Below, piece by piece: positions 4,890-12,757 of a stretch of DNA of 13,914 nt (the first letter of the stretch is position 1; each line of letters begins with the position of its first letter). The translations under genes were made by a program, and so were the position numbers. The notes below the pieces were generated by a model. It saw nothing but the letters and a program-made list of their open reading frames with translations. It ran no database searches and was not told where the DNA came from. This stretch comes from an uncultured Porphyromonadaceae bacterium (lineage in GTDB: Bacteria > Bacteroidota > Bacteroidia > Bacteroidales > Muribaculaceae), in NCBI GenBank assembly GCA_947175225.1, contig CAMWLX010000044.1, positions 1 through 13,914 on the forward strand, in the 5' to 3' direction.

Positions 4890-7298
4890 TTTCTTAAATG
4901 CTTTCCCACTGACATACACCTTAAAGTCCTTAATAGCACCGGGCACATCGCTCTCCATACGTGGCAGATACTGTATGCCGGCTACTTTCTTATCGCTTCC
5001 AAGGTCAATTACGATATAGTGAGGGAAAGGATCCCCCTTTTTAGTGCTCCAATATGTCGACTCTTGAAGGTCAAACACTTTGTCGGCTGCCCGGTTGTTT
5101 TTCTTAGTGTCCTCGCTATCTGCATAATAGACTGTCCAGGGTTCGCGTGAAAGGCGATTCCCTTCCTCATCAAGCACATATAATTCAGCTATTGAAGACA
5201 CTTCGTTTCCATTGATTGAGTTGACAGCCTCAAGGCATAGCCAACGTCCTTCCACCGGAGCATCAAACTTAAATTCTTGCCATCCATTGCCGGGAGCAAA
5301 TGTTCCGGCCAATACCGGTTTCTCACCGCTCAGGTCGAGGTTTTCTCCTTCCTCACGATGGGTAGTAGGTCTTTTCAACTGGAGATTGTCGATTTTGGGG
5401 TCTTTAAGACCTGCTGATTTAGCTTCTTTTGGTCCGACAATATCAAACACCATTATCTCATTCTCTCCTTTCTTTAGCCAGCATCCGGGCATATATAAGG
5501 TCTGTTGCGGACCGATTTCCCAGATACGTCCGAGAGGATGACCATTGACATATACCAGGCCTTTGCCCCAAGTCTCAAAGTCAAGGAATGTATCGGAAGG
5601 CTTGCTAACATTGAATGTCCCTTTATAGACGCCTCTCGGAAGTCTTCCATCCTCTCCCGGGGTAAATGATCCGATAGGAAGGAATTCCATTGACTCATAG
5701 AACTCTTCGGTATCTTCCAAATTGAACACTTCCCAATTCTTCAAGTCGCAAGTGAAAGTATATCCATTTCTGTCCTCAGTCACTGTTACATTGTCTGTGA
5801 TACCCTTGAAGTCTTTGATGGCTCGTCCGAAATTGATGCGTCCCATTGCTTCTACAAGGATATCAAGAGTAGCATTTTTGGGGCAAGAGGGCAACTGAAG
5901 GCTTTTCTCCCCCATGCGGCGGTCGAGTGTTCCGATATACTTGTCGTTTAGGAATACCTGCACATAGTCGTGTGGCTCGTTGATGGTAAGCAATCCGCCG
6001 TTCTTCAGTTCAGGGAGGGTTGTGCGGTAAAGAATGCTTCCGAATCCTTGATCGAATTCCTCCATAGTCTTGATATCCCTTGTCTTCTTTCCTTCCGGAA
6101 GGTTAGCAAAGAGGGGAGCGACTGTCTCAAATTGGAATTCTTTGATTTCAATTGGCTTGATTGTGGCAGGGATGGCAGGCAGTTTCTTGCCATCATAGTA
6201 TTTGGCAAGCGTTTTGCGGAGATCCATATATTTGGGGGTGATCTGTCCGCTCTCGCTGATCGGTGCGTCATAGTCGTATGAAGTCACGTCAGGGGCAAAC
6301 CCCGGAGAGTTGGCTCCTGCCCAGTGTCCCCAGTTTGTGCCTCCGTGTGTCATGTAGAGGCTGAAAGATATCCCTTTAGAGAGCATTTCATCTATTCCGG
6401 CTATCATGTCTTCTGAAGGACGGGTCTCATGGTTTGCACCCCATTTGTCAAACCATCCGCTCCAAAATTCAGAACACATCAAAGGGCTTTCGGGACGCAG
6501 CTCTTTCAATTTCTTGAATTGTTCGTCGATATTTGCTCCCGTACCGAAGTTCATTGTCCAAATAAGGTCGTCGAGACCATTGTTTGTGAAGTTTGACGAC
6601 CAGTCACATTGGAACAAAGTCACATTCTCACCGAAATTCTTGCGCAGCATGTCGCGGATATTTGATACGTATGGCTTGTCTGTGCCATACGACCCGTATT
6701 CATTCTCCACCTGCACCATGATGATTGGCCCTCCGTCGGCAATTGTAAGGTCGCCTACTTGGTCAGCCACAGCTTTTTGGAATTTGTCAACACGCTCTAA
6801 GAAGTAAGGGTCATTCTCGCGAAGCTTTATATCTTTCTTCTTCAGCAGCCACCATGGGAGTCCACCCATTTCCCATTCAGCACATACATATGGCCCCGGG
6901 CGGAGGATCACCTTCATGTCGTTTTCCTCACAAAGCTTGATGAATTCTCGGAGGTCGTTTTGTCCGGTGAAGTCAAATTGATCTTCCTTAGGTTCATGTG
7001 AGTTCCAGAAAGTATAAAGGCAGATAGTGTTCATGCCGAGTGCCTTGCAGAGTTTGATGCGTTGGTCCCAATAGGGGCGCGGTATGCGCGGATAATGCAA
7101 TTCTGCAGCTTTCACTACGAATGGCTCCCCATTAAGCAGGAAGGTTCCATTCCCGGCTTCAAATTTTCCGGCAGCATTCTCTGTAATCGAGCTTTTTGCT
7201 CCGGCTGCATTGGCGTCTTGAGCCATGCCTAAAGCCATCGATAGAGTCAGCGAGGCTCCGGCTGCGCCAAGCAGCATGCGTTTAAAGTTAAGTCTCAT
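4887..7298 (-). CDS. Exported GH35 beta-galactosidase with C-terminal F5/8-type (CBM32-like) domain
   Basis: This 803-aa enzyme would hydrolyse terminal beta-galactosides from glycans outside the cytoplasm. A Sec signal occupies about residues 1-32, with cleavage likely near DANA-A. The GH35 TIM barrel spans about 45-370 and shows LHYPRIPRPYW, LYTFWNSHEP, RPGPYVCAEWEMGGLPWW and QVENEYGSYG, with E200 the probable acid/base. It also shows CSEFWSGWFDKWG, with E277 the probable nucleophile, and THGGTNWG. Beta-sandwich domains follow, with the family block GKGLVYVNGHPLGRIW. The last 140 residues (ending in ADKVFDLQESTYWSTK and HYIVIDLGSDKKVAGIQYLPR) look like a discoidin/CBM32 fold. No susC/susD genes are seen, so this is not a visible polysaccharide utilisation locus. 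It starts 17 nt after the AlkD-like gene, so the two are probably co-transcribed. Confidence 0.93.
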   Translation of the reverse strand: MRLNFKRMLLGAAGASLTLSMALGMAQDANAAGAKSSITENAAGKFEAGNGTFLLNGEPFVVKAAELHYPRIPRPYWDQRIKLCKALGMNTICLYTFWNSHEPKEDQFDFTGQNDLREFIKLCEENDMKVILRPGPYVCAEWEMGGLPWWLLKKKDIKLRENDPYFLERVDKFQKAVADQVGDLTIADGGPIIMVQVENEYGSYGTDKPYVSNIRDMLRKNFGENVTLFQCDWSSNFTNNGLDDLIWTMNFGTGANIDEQFKKLKELRPESPLMCSEFWSGWFDKWGANHETRPSEDMIAGIDEMLSKGISFSLYMTHGGTNWGHWAGANSPGFAPDVTSYDYDAPISESGQITPKYMDLRKTLAKYYDGKKLPAIPATIKPIEIKEFQFETVAPLFANLPEGKKTRDIKTMEEFDQGFGSILYRTTLPELKNGGLLTINEPHDYVQVFLNDKYIGTLDRRMGEKSLQLPSCPKNATLDILVEAMGRINFGRAIKDFKGITDNVTVTEDRNGYTFTCDLKNWEVFNLEDTEEFYESMEFLPIGSFTPGEDGRLPRGVYKGTFNVSKPSDTFLDFETWGKGLVYVNGHPLGRIWEIGPQQTLYMPGCWLKKGENEIMVFDIVGPKEAKSAGLKDPKIDNLQLKRPTTHREEGENLDLSGEKPVLAGTFAPGNGWQEFKFDAPVEGRWLCLEAVNSINGNEVSSIAELYVLDEEGNRLSREPWTVYYADSEDTKKNNRAADKVFDLQESTYWSTKKGDPFPHYIVIDLGSDKKVAGIQYLPRMESDVPGAIKDFKVYVSGKAFKK

Positions 7299-7315
7299 GA
7301 TATTTAATTTTGGTA

Positions 7316-7768
7316 TTAAAGAAATCGTTGGATTGCTGTCGCTGCATATTTCTTTAGATCCTCTTCAGCTTCGTCCAATCTTTCAGCCATTTTATCCGCA
7401 AAAGGAAGGTATCTTATAAGTCGGAATGAAAGTATGTCAGCTTCCTCTCTTGTCGCTACTTCATCAGCCCATTCTTGTGCCTTGTCTTCAGTCATCAAGT
7501 CAGGGGGCATGATATGGCAAGCAAGAAGTCGGGCTTCTCGGCACTCCTTGTCGTTCCAAAGTGTTTGAGCCAATGCAGATGCCTCTTCGTCATTGATCTC
7601 TCTTTTGCATCTGACTGCTATCTCTTTTATTTGGGGCAGCTGGAGCCCGAAGATATACTTCCGGTCCAGCCCCCCTTTTCTCAGAGCATCAGCTATCATA
7701 CCATTCCTAAAGGCAAAAAACTCCTTGCGGATCGCACTAATCAAGCTTTCAACTTCACTCTTCTCCAT
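7316..7768 (-). CDS. AlkD/HEAT-like small protein (DNA alkylation repair-like family)
   Basis: This 150-aa, entirely helical-looking protein shows blocks FRNGMIADALRKGG, YIFGLQLPQIKEIA, LWNDKECREARLLACHIM and EEADILSFRLIRYLPFA. These resemble the helical repeats of AlkD-like DNA alkylation repair proteins (for example G-x-x-x-P-x-x-R/K-x-IA and LW-x-x-x-x-R-x-LA). True AlkD glycosylases are usually 220-240 aa, so this is a short version lacking the C-terminal part. I recall similar short Bacteroidales proteins, so it may be a natural subfamily and not a truncation. Glycosylase activity is not established, and the catalytic Trp/Asp residues of AlkD cannot be placed. It lies between the peptidase (67 nt upstream, with repeat copy B) and the GH35 gene (17 nt). 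Confidence 0.65.
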   Translation of the reverse strand: MEKSEVESLISAIRKEFFAFRNGMIADALRKGGLDRKYIFGLQLPQIKEIAVRCKREINDEEASALAQTLWNDKECREARLLACHIMPPDLMTEDKAQEWADEVATREEADILSFRLIRYLPFADKMAERLDEAEEDLKKYAATAIQRFL

Positions 7769-7780
7769 ATATCATTTGTA

Positions 7781-7806
7781 GCTTAGGCATAGATTATGCA
7801 TTAAGC
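7781..7806 (-). other. Imperfect hairpin at the edge of repeat copy B
   Basis: On the minus strand GCTTA and GCATA (in repeat copy B) pair with TATGC and TAAGC (outside it). They form two 5-bp stems around an ATC loop, with a small internal bulge. No T run follows, so it is not a classical terminator. It could stabilise the 3' end of the peptidase mRNA or be incidental. Confidence 0.35.
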
Positions 7807-7824
7807 ATTATGAATTATGCATTA
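7792..7824 (-). repeat. 33-nt AT-rich intergenic repeat, copy B
   Basis: This copy differs from the one at 4857-4889 at only 2 of 33 positions and has the same orientation. It sits in the 67-nt gap between the dipeptidyl peptidase gene and the AlkD-like gene, beginning 11 nt after the peptidase stop codon. It is rich in ATGCAT and GCATTATGAATTATGC palindromic motifs. Confidence 0.8.
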
Positions 7825-7835
7825 ACCATAAATTC

Positions 7836-9869
7836 TCACTTCCCAAGTGCATTATAGTTGCGGCTCAGACGAAGCATCTGCTCAGGATAACTCTCATTGT
7901 AAGTGATCTTCACATCTGTGATATTGCCATCCTTATCATATTCAGGCACATATACAGGATTGACAAAACCTCGGTAAGGCGGGATGTCGAGTGTAGAATA
8001 TCTTTGCAGCACTTCCTTATGAAGCTTAGGATCAATCTTCACTGCATATTTCTGTATAAGGTCGTTGCCTGCCTTATAGTCGCCGGTCGACTTGATTCGC
8101 TGTATCTCTTTGAGAAGCTGACCGAAAAGATTGCGAAGTTCCTTGTAGTCGTTGATCTTCAGATAGGTCTTCCCATTTTTCTTTACGAGTTCTACAGCCT
8201 TTGATTTCTTTGCATGGTCAAGCACCCACGCTGCGATGAGCTGGCGGTCGCGCATATGCGCTTCCTCCACATCATTGCCAAGCTCAATACGGTTGAGCTG
8301 AGTCATGAGTCCGTTCATCATCTGCTGGTAATATTCAGCCTTGTATGCTTCCGGATCGGAAAGAATACCAAGTTCTATCAGCTTAGGATCAGCAAGATAG
8401 TAGAGTGCAAAAAGGTCGGCGCGTGCTTCTTCAAGAGTAGAGCCATTTTCCTTCAAAGCGTCCGGGTCAGTTCCGGGTGCAAGTTGGCCTGATGCGTGCC
8501 CGAGACATTCATGAAGGTCAGTGTGGAGCATATCTGTCTGATAGAGATATTTGTCCATGAGTTCACGTGTCGGAGCGTCGATGACGAACTCTTCTCTGAA
8601 TCCATTTCCCTTGCTTGCCTCAGCATAAGCTTCAGTGATATTCTCGATTGTTACCGACTTGCTTCCGTGTGCAGCGCGGATCCAGTCAGCGTTAGGAAGG
8701 TTAATGCCTATTGCAGTAGCGGGATAAGCATCGCCTGCGAGCATAACAGCGTTGATGGCTTTTGCTGAGATACCCTTCACTTTTGGTTTGCGGTATTGTG
8801 GGTCGATTGGAGCATTATCCTCAAACCATTGTGCATTGTCTGAGATGATTTTTGTGCGCTTAGTGCTCTCGCGGTTGCGGAAGTTTACGTAGCTTTCCCA
8901 GCTTCCTGTCATTCCCAATGGGTCGTTGTAGCTTTCAATGAAACCATTGACAAAGTCTACGTCTGAATTAGTATCTTCAGCCCAAAGGATTGAATACTCG
9001 TCAAATAGTTTCAAGTCGCCGGTGATATAATAATCGATAAGCTTGGTGATGTAAGCTCGTTGTGCATCGTTTTCTGCCACTCCCTTAGCCTTGTCGAGCC
9101 AATAGATGATATTGCGGATAGCATCTCCATATAGGCCGTTGAGGTAGTAATGCTCTTCTTTGACATTCCCATCCTTATCCTTGACGAGTTTGGAGTTAAG
9201 TCCATAAGAGATAGGGGTGGGATCGTTAGGTTTTTTGATGGCAGCGAAATATGCTTCCACTTCCTCCTGCGTCACTCCGTCATATAGGTTTACGCTTGAG
9301 TTGGCAATCACGTCGCCGGTGGAATCAAGGCTCACTTTCTTCGGCATATATGTCGGATCGAAGATATACTTGGTGATTTCTGCTACGATTTCCTCGCGCT
9401 CCTTGTCATCCTTAGCTCCTACACAATGATTGCAGAGTCCCTGTAAGCGCTCCTCAAAGAATGCCAGTGAAAACTCAGGCTTGAACTTGTCGTTGGAGTA
9501 GTGGTGGTGCGGGCCATTGCCAAACCATACTTGCTTTATGTATTTCTCAAAAGCTTTCCAATCAGCAGAATTCTTGTCGCCATCATATTTCTGATAGATT
9601 TTCTCAAGTATGTGGCGCAGCTTAAGGTTGTTGCTGCCGTTTTGGTCCCATATTATATCGCGTCCCCATTGTGCTGCTTCCGACAGATAGTAGAGCATCT
9701 CTTTCTGCTGAAGCGTAAGATCATTAAATCCGGGCACTTCATAGCGAAGCACCTCAATATCCGCAAAGCGGTCAACTTTATAGTCAAAATTCGGATTTTC
9801 CTTTGCCATGGTAATCATCGACCCGAGAAGCAAAGCTCCCCCTGCCATCAAAATCTTAAAATTATTCAT
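7836..9869 (-). CDS. Exported dipeptidyl peptidase III (peptidase family M49)
   Basis: The 677-aa protein has the M49 zinc motif HECLGH at 453-458 (canonical HExxGH; H453 and H458 ligands, E454 catalytic). It also has EEARAD at 480-485, with E481 the likely third ligand. M49 enzymes remove dipeptides from the N-terminus of short peptides. Length and motif positions match bacterial DPP III, including the well-studied Bacteroides thetaiotaomicron enzyme. The first 22 residues (MNNFKILMAGGALLLGSMIT...) form a signal peptide, so it acts in the periplasm, perhaps as a lipid-free soluble enzyme. The ATG at 9869 follows rlmI by 35 nt. That spacer contains a direct repeat of AATTTTG and one -7-like TAATTTTG whose -33 partner is wrongly spaced, so co-transcription with rlmI is likely. 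Confidence 0.93.
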   Translation of the reverse strand: MNNFKILMAGGALLLGSMITMAKENPNFDYKVDRFADIEVLRYEVPGFNDLTLQQKEMLYYLSEAAQWGRDIIWDQNGSNNLKLRHILEKIYQKYDGDKNSADWKAFEKYIKQVWFGNGPHHHYSNDKFKPEFSLAFFEERLQGLCNHCVGAKDDKEREEIVAEITKYIFDPTYMPKKVSLDSTGDVIANSSVNLYDGVTQEEVEAYFAAIKKPNDPTPISYGLNSKLVKDKDGNVKEEHYYLNGLYGDAIRNIIYWLDKAKGVAENDAQRAYITKLIDYYITGDLKLFDEYSILWAEDTNSDVDFVNGFIESYNDPLGMTGSWESYVNFRNRESTKRTKIISDNAQWFEDNAPIDPQYRKPKVKGISAKAINAVMLAGDAYPATAIGINLPNADWIRAAHGSKSVTIENITEAYAEASKGNGFREEFVIDAPTRELMDKYLYQTDMLHTDLHECLGHASGQLAPGTDPDALKENGSTLEEARADLFALYYLADPKLIELGILSDPEAYKAEYYQQMMNGLMTQLNRIELGNDVEEAHMRDRQLIAAWVLDHAKKSKAVELVKKNGKTYLKINDYKELRNLFGQLLKEIQRIKSTGDYKAGNDLIQKYAVKIDPKLHKEVLQRYSTLDIPPYRGFVNPVYVPEYDKDGNITDVKITYNESYPEQMLRLSRNYNALGK

Positions 9870-9904
9870 TATATTCTAATTAAATCTCCATTCAAAATTC
9901 AAAA

Positions 9905-11083
9905 TTACTCCACATAAAGCACCAGCCCCTTCAAATACTCTCCCTCCGGATGCGATATATCAATCGGATGATCTGCCGGCTGGGTCAACTGATGAAGGAT
10001 CCTCACTTTTCTCCCTGACTTGGCAGCTGCGCTGAAGACAGCCAATCTGAATGCTTCGCGTGTGACTACTTGCGAGCATGAGAAAGTGAAAAGCACACCT
10101 CCTGATTTGATTTTCTCAAAAGCTTTAGTATTTAGCTTTCGGTATCCGATCAAGCCATTCTTGAGGGCAGAACGATGCTTTGCAAATGCCGGAGGGTCAA
10201 GGATAATAAGATCATACTCATTAGCGGGCATATCATTAAGATACTTGAAAGCATCCACTGCATATGTCTTGTGGCGTGGATCTCCCGGGAAGTTAAGCTC
10301 GATATTGGCATCTGTAAGAGCGGCTGCTTTTGCAGATGAATCTACCGACACTACGCTTTCAGCTCCTCCGCGCATCGCATAGACGGAAAAGCCCCCTGTA
10401 TAGCAAAACATATTAAGCACCTTGCGGCCTTTTGCGAATTTCTCAAGCAAAGCACGGTTTTCTCGCTGGTCTACAAAGAACCCGGTCTTCTGTCCGCGAA
10501 GCCAATCGATATTGAATTGAAGTCCGTTTTCAATTGCTATATTGCCATCATAGCTTCCCACGAGATATTCGTTTTCAGGGTCGAGGTTAGCTTTATATGG
10601 AAGTGTTGTTTCGCTCTTATAGTAGACATTGCGTATGCGGGCATCCGGTATAGCTATAAGAGCTTCAGCAATGCGGCGGCGCTCAAAGTGCATTCCCGGG
10701 CTATGGGCTTGAAGCACAGCAGTGTCGCCATAAATGTCAATTACAAGCCCTGGAAGGAAGTCTCCTTCTCCATGCACGAGTCGAAAACAATTGTTGTCTT
10801 TTCTAATGAGACCCAACGTTTGTCTCAGTCGGAAGGCCGCCTCAAGTCTCTTATGGAAGAAATCTTCCGGCAAAGTGTCTGTGCCAAATTCAAGCAGACG
10901 CACAGCGATTGATCCTATCTGGTAGTGACCGATGCCGAGCACACGCCCGTCAGACCCCTTCACTACAGCGAGATCCCCCTCTTCCAATCCATCAGGAAGT
11001 TTGGCGATAGCCCCGGAGAACACCCAAGGATGATGTCTCAAGATGCTATCCTCCTTCCCTTTCTTCAATATTATCTCATTCAT
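9905..11083 (-). CDS. rlmI: 23S rRNA (cytosine-C5) methyltransferase RlmI-like
   Basis: The product is a SAM-dependent methyltransferase of the RlmI (YccW) group, which makes m5C1962 in 23S rRNA in E. coli. The N-terminus (about 1-75) is PUA-like, with a HHPWVFSGAI opening. The catalytic half shows GQKTGFFVDQRENR, SAM motif I in VLNMFCYTGGFSVYA, VVSVDSS (motif II) and LIILDPPAFAK (motif IV, NPPY-like). A late FTFSCSQ contains the conserved Cys. The C-terminal HPEGEYLKGL is also typical. Length is 392 aa, the usual size. The ATG at 11083 was preferred over the in-frame TTG at 11089, because the TTG lies inside the predicted -7 box. That box is only 3 nt from the ATG, which suggests a near-leaderless transcript. 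Strict substrate identity is inferred from the family. Confidence 0.88.
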   Translation of the reverse strand: MNEIILKKGKEDSILRHHPWVFSGAIAKLPDGLEEGDLAVVKGSDGRVLGIGHYQIGSIAVRLLEFGTDTLPEDFFHKRLEAAFRLRQTLGLIRKDNNCFRLVHGEGDFLPGLVIDIYGDTAVLQAHSPGMHFERRRIAEALIAIPDARIRNVYYKSETTLPYKANLDPENEYLVGSYDGNIAIENGLQFNIDWLRGQKTGFFVDQRENRALLEKFAKGRKVLNMFCYTGGFSVYAMRGGAESVVSVDSSAKAAALTDANIELNFPGDPRHKTYAVDAFKYLNDMPANEYDLIILDPPAFAKHRSALKNGLIGYRKLNTKAFEKIKSGGVLFTFSCSQVVTREAFRLAVFSAAAKSGRKVRILHQLTQPADHPIDISHPEGEYLKGLVLYVE

Positions 11084-11086
11084 CTT

Positions 11087-11118
11087 CAAAAATATCTAAA
11101 TTGCTACCCATCTCCAAA
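11087..11118 (-). promoter_or_regulatory. Promoter of rlmI (near-leaderless)
   Basis: On the minus strand TTTG (11115-11118) and TATTTTTG (11087-11094) are exactly 20 nt apart, the same spacing as the two other promoters seen here. The -7 box ends 3 nt before the ATG at 11083, so the transcript would begin at or next to the start codon. The upstream flank is the G-rich tract at 11107-11188. Confidence 0.65.
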
Positions 11119-11188
11119 TCCCAAAAATCCCAAAAGCTCCCCACAATCCTCAAAATCCCCTAAATCCCTTGGCTCCCCTAAAAAGCCC
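11107..11188 (-). repeat. G-rich intergenic tract (G-quadruplex-capable) between rseP and rlmI
   Basis: On the minus strand eight runs of three or four G occur in 82 nt, mostly spaced by short A/T-rich pieces such as ATTTTT, ATTTA and ATTTTGA. The unit is a loose GGGATTT(T). The pattern is a degenerate tandem repeat and could fold as a G-quadruplex on the transcribed-sense strand. The window offers no proof of folding or function. The last run touches the rseP stop codon. Confidence 0.5.
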
Positions 11189-12639
11189 TACTTAAAGAAG
11201 AATCTAACAATATCCATTCCATTAGCATAAAGCAGCAATGCTATCAAAAGGAACATTCCTGTCATCTGGGCATATTCCATAAATTTGTCTGATGGCTTGC
11301 GGCGGAATATTACTTCATAAAGCAGGAATAGCACATGTCCGCCATCCAATGCCGGAATCGGAAGGATATTCATGAATGCAAGTGCCACTGAAAGGAAGGC
11401 GGCAACATTCCAAAATGCAATCCAATCCCACGACTCGGGGAAGATGCTACCGATAGCTCCAAAGCCACCTACCGACTTTGCTCCCTCCTTGGTGAAGACA
11501 AGCTTCATGCTCTTGACATAGCTGGTCAATCGGTCTACACCCATCTCTATTCCACGTGGTACCGAAGTGAAAAGATTATATTTCTTATCCTTGACATTGA
11601 AGAATGCCGCAGGATTCACTTCGAGTCCGACTCCCATTTTGGAATTTTCAGAGAGGTGGATAGGAAGATTCAAGGTATCGCTCTTTATTTCACCGGCGCG
11701 GACTATTGTCAGCTCTACATCTTGATCTCCGTGTCCTTCAAGTGCTGTGAGGAATTCTGTCAAAGATTCCGTCGGCGAGCCATTTATGGCTATGACTTGG
11801 TCCCCTACTTTCACACCCCCCTTAGCTGCTCCTTCACCGGGCATCACCTGGGTTATCTTGGTAGGAATTCTGTATGAAAAGAAATTGATAGGGGAGTTCC
11901 CTTCTTTCAATTCCTTGTCAAGATCAAAGATGAGGTTTTCAGGAATATTGATTTTCACCGGTTTCCCATCCCGTATCACAGTCACTTCCTTGGCCTGCAG
12001 CATTCGGAGCCTGTCTTCAGTCGGAAGATTGTCAAGAGCCTCCCCGTCGGCTTCAATTGGGATATCACCATTGCGGAATCCGGCATTCTGAGCTGCCTGT
12101 GAATACTCAAGACCCATCTTGGCATCATTCAGCGGAACATATTTTTCTCCTGTTGCATACACAATCCCCGCATAAATGAGGATGGCAAGCAAGAAGTTGA
12201 ATAGCACACCTGCTATCATGACGAGAAGTCGCTGCCATGCCGGTTTGCTGCGAAACTCATAAGGCTTTGGCGGTTGCTTCATTTGTTCGGTGTCCATCGA
12301 CTCGTCGATCATTCCGGAGATCTTGCAGTATCCTCCAAGTGGAATCCAGCCTATACCATATTCTGTATCTCCCCAGAAAGATGATTTTTTTTGCGTTTCT
12401 TCTTTTGCTGTTCCTTCGCTTTCAGGAGTAGCGGAAAGATTCTTCTGCTTTCCGAGGCCTCCGATATATTTGCCGGGTTTCCACTTGAAAAGCTCCTTCC
12501 ACGGGTCGAAGAAAATATAAAATTTTTCTACTCTGATGCCGAATATTCGGGCAAAGAGGAAGTGACCGAACTCATGTATGATAATCAAAATGGCGAGCGC
12601 CAGCACCAACTGTGCCGCCTTTATCCAAAATGTTTCCAA
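11188..12639 (-). CDS. rseP: RseP-like site-2 zinc metalloprotease (M50)
   Basis: RseP cleaves transmembrane anchors such as anti-sigma factors and signal peptides within the inner membrane. The 483-aa protein has the zinc motif HEFGH at 22-26 in the first helix and the partner LDGGH at 431-435. Transmembrane segments cover about 8-28, 136-162, 408-428 and 458-476. Two PDZ domains lie between them (about 165-245 and 255-330; NGSP and GVKVGDQVIAING are visible). A low-complexity Lys/Glu-rich loop (about 62-88) sits after the first helix, between KYIGGLGKQ and FWGDTEYGIGW. The gene lies 101 nt after dxr in the same direction, a neighbour relation common in Bacteroidetes. A TAG stop at 11188 directly abuts the G-rich tract. 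The target proteins cannot be inferred here. Confidence 0.95.
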   Translation of the reverse strand: METFWIKAAQLVLALAILIIIHEFGHFLFARIFGIRVEKFYIFFDPWKELFKWKPGKYIGGLGKQKNLSATPESEGTAKEETQKKSSFWGDTEYGIGWIPLGGYCKISGMIDESMDTEQMKQPPKPYEFRSKPAWQRLLVMIAGVLFNFLLAILIYAGIVYATGEKYVPLNDAKMGLEYSQAAQNAGFRNGDIPIEADGEALDNLPTEDRLRMLQAKEVTVIRDGKPVKINIPENLIFDLDKELKEGNSPINFFSYRIPTKITQVMPGEGAAKGGVKVGDQVIAINGSPTESLTEFLTALEGHGDQDVELTIVRAGEIKSDTLNLPIHLSENSKMGVGLEVNPAAFFNVKDKKYNLFTSVPRGIEMGVDRLTSYVKSMKLVFTKEGAKSVGGFGAIGSIFPESWDWIAFWNVAAFLSVALAFMNILPIPALDGGHVLFLLYEVIFRRKPSDKFMEYAQMTGMFLLIALLLYANGMDIVRFFFK

Positions 12640-12724
12640 TTTCTAATATTTTATTTATTATGTATCTAATCAAATTATTCACATCCTGTCATATATGCAC
12701 TTTCGATTGAATGTCAGCGACAAA

Positions 12725-12757
12725 GATTATGAATTATGCATTATGAATTGTGCATTA
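12725..12757 (-). repeat. 33-nt AT-rich intergenic repeat, copy C
   Basis: This copy has the same length and orientation as those at 4857 and 7792, and differs from each at 4 of 33 positions. It overlaps the 3' end of dxr: the last four codons (Met-His-Asn-Ser) and the TAA stop are inside it. Its distal end (CATAATC) runs into TTTG, giving a near-miss to a -7 box, but no -33 partner is present at the right spacing. Confidence 0.8.

Noticed and set aside
4887..7298. A polysaccharide utilisation locus around the GH35 gene
   Set aside because: No susC/susD pair, sulfatase, regulator or second glycosidase is present; neighbours are a peptidase, an AlkD-like protein and dprA.
9900..9935. Possible separate promoter for dipeptidyl peptidase III (TAATTTTG at 9900-9907)
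   Set aside because: The nearest TTTG (9932-9935) is 24 nt away instead of the 20 nt seen in the other promoters, and lies in rlmI coding sequence; support is too weak.
12721..12757. Possible rseP promoter at the end of repeat copy C
   Set aside because: The -7-like AATCTTTG deviates from TAnnTTTG and no TTTG is present 20 nt upstream.
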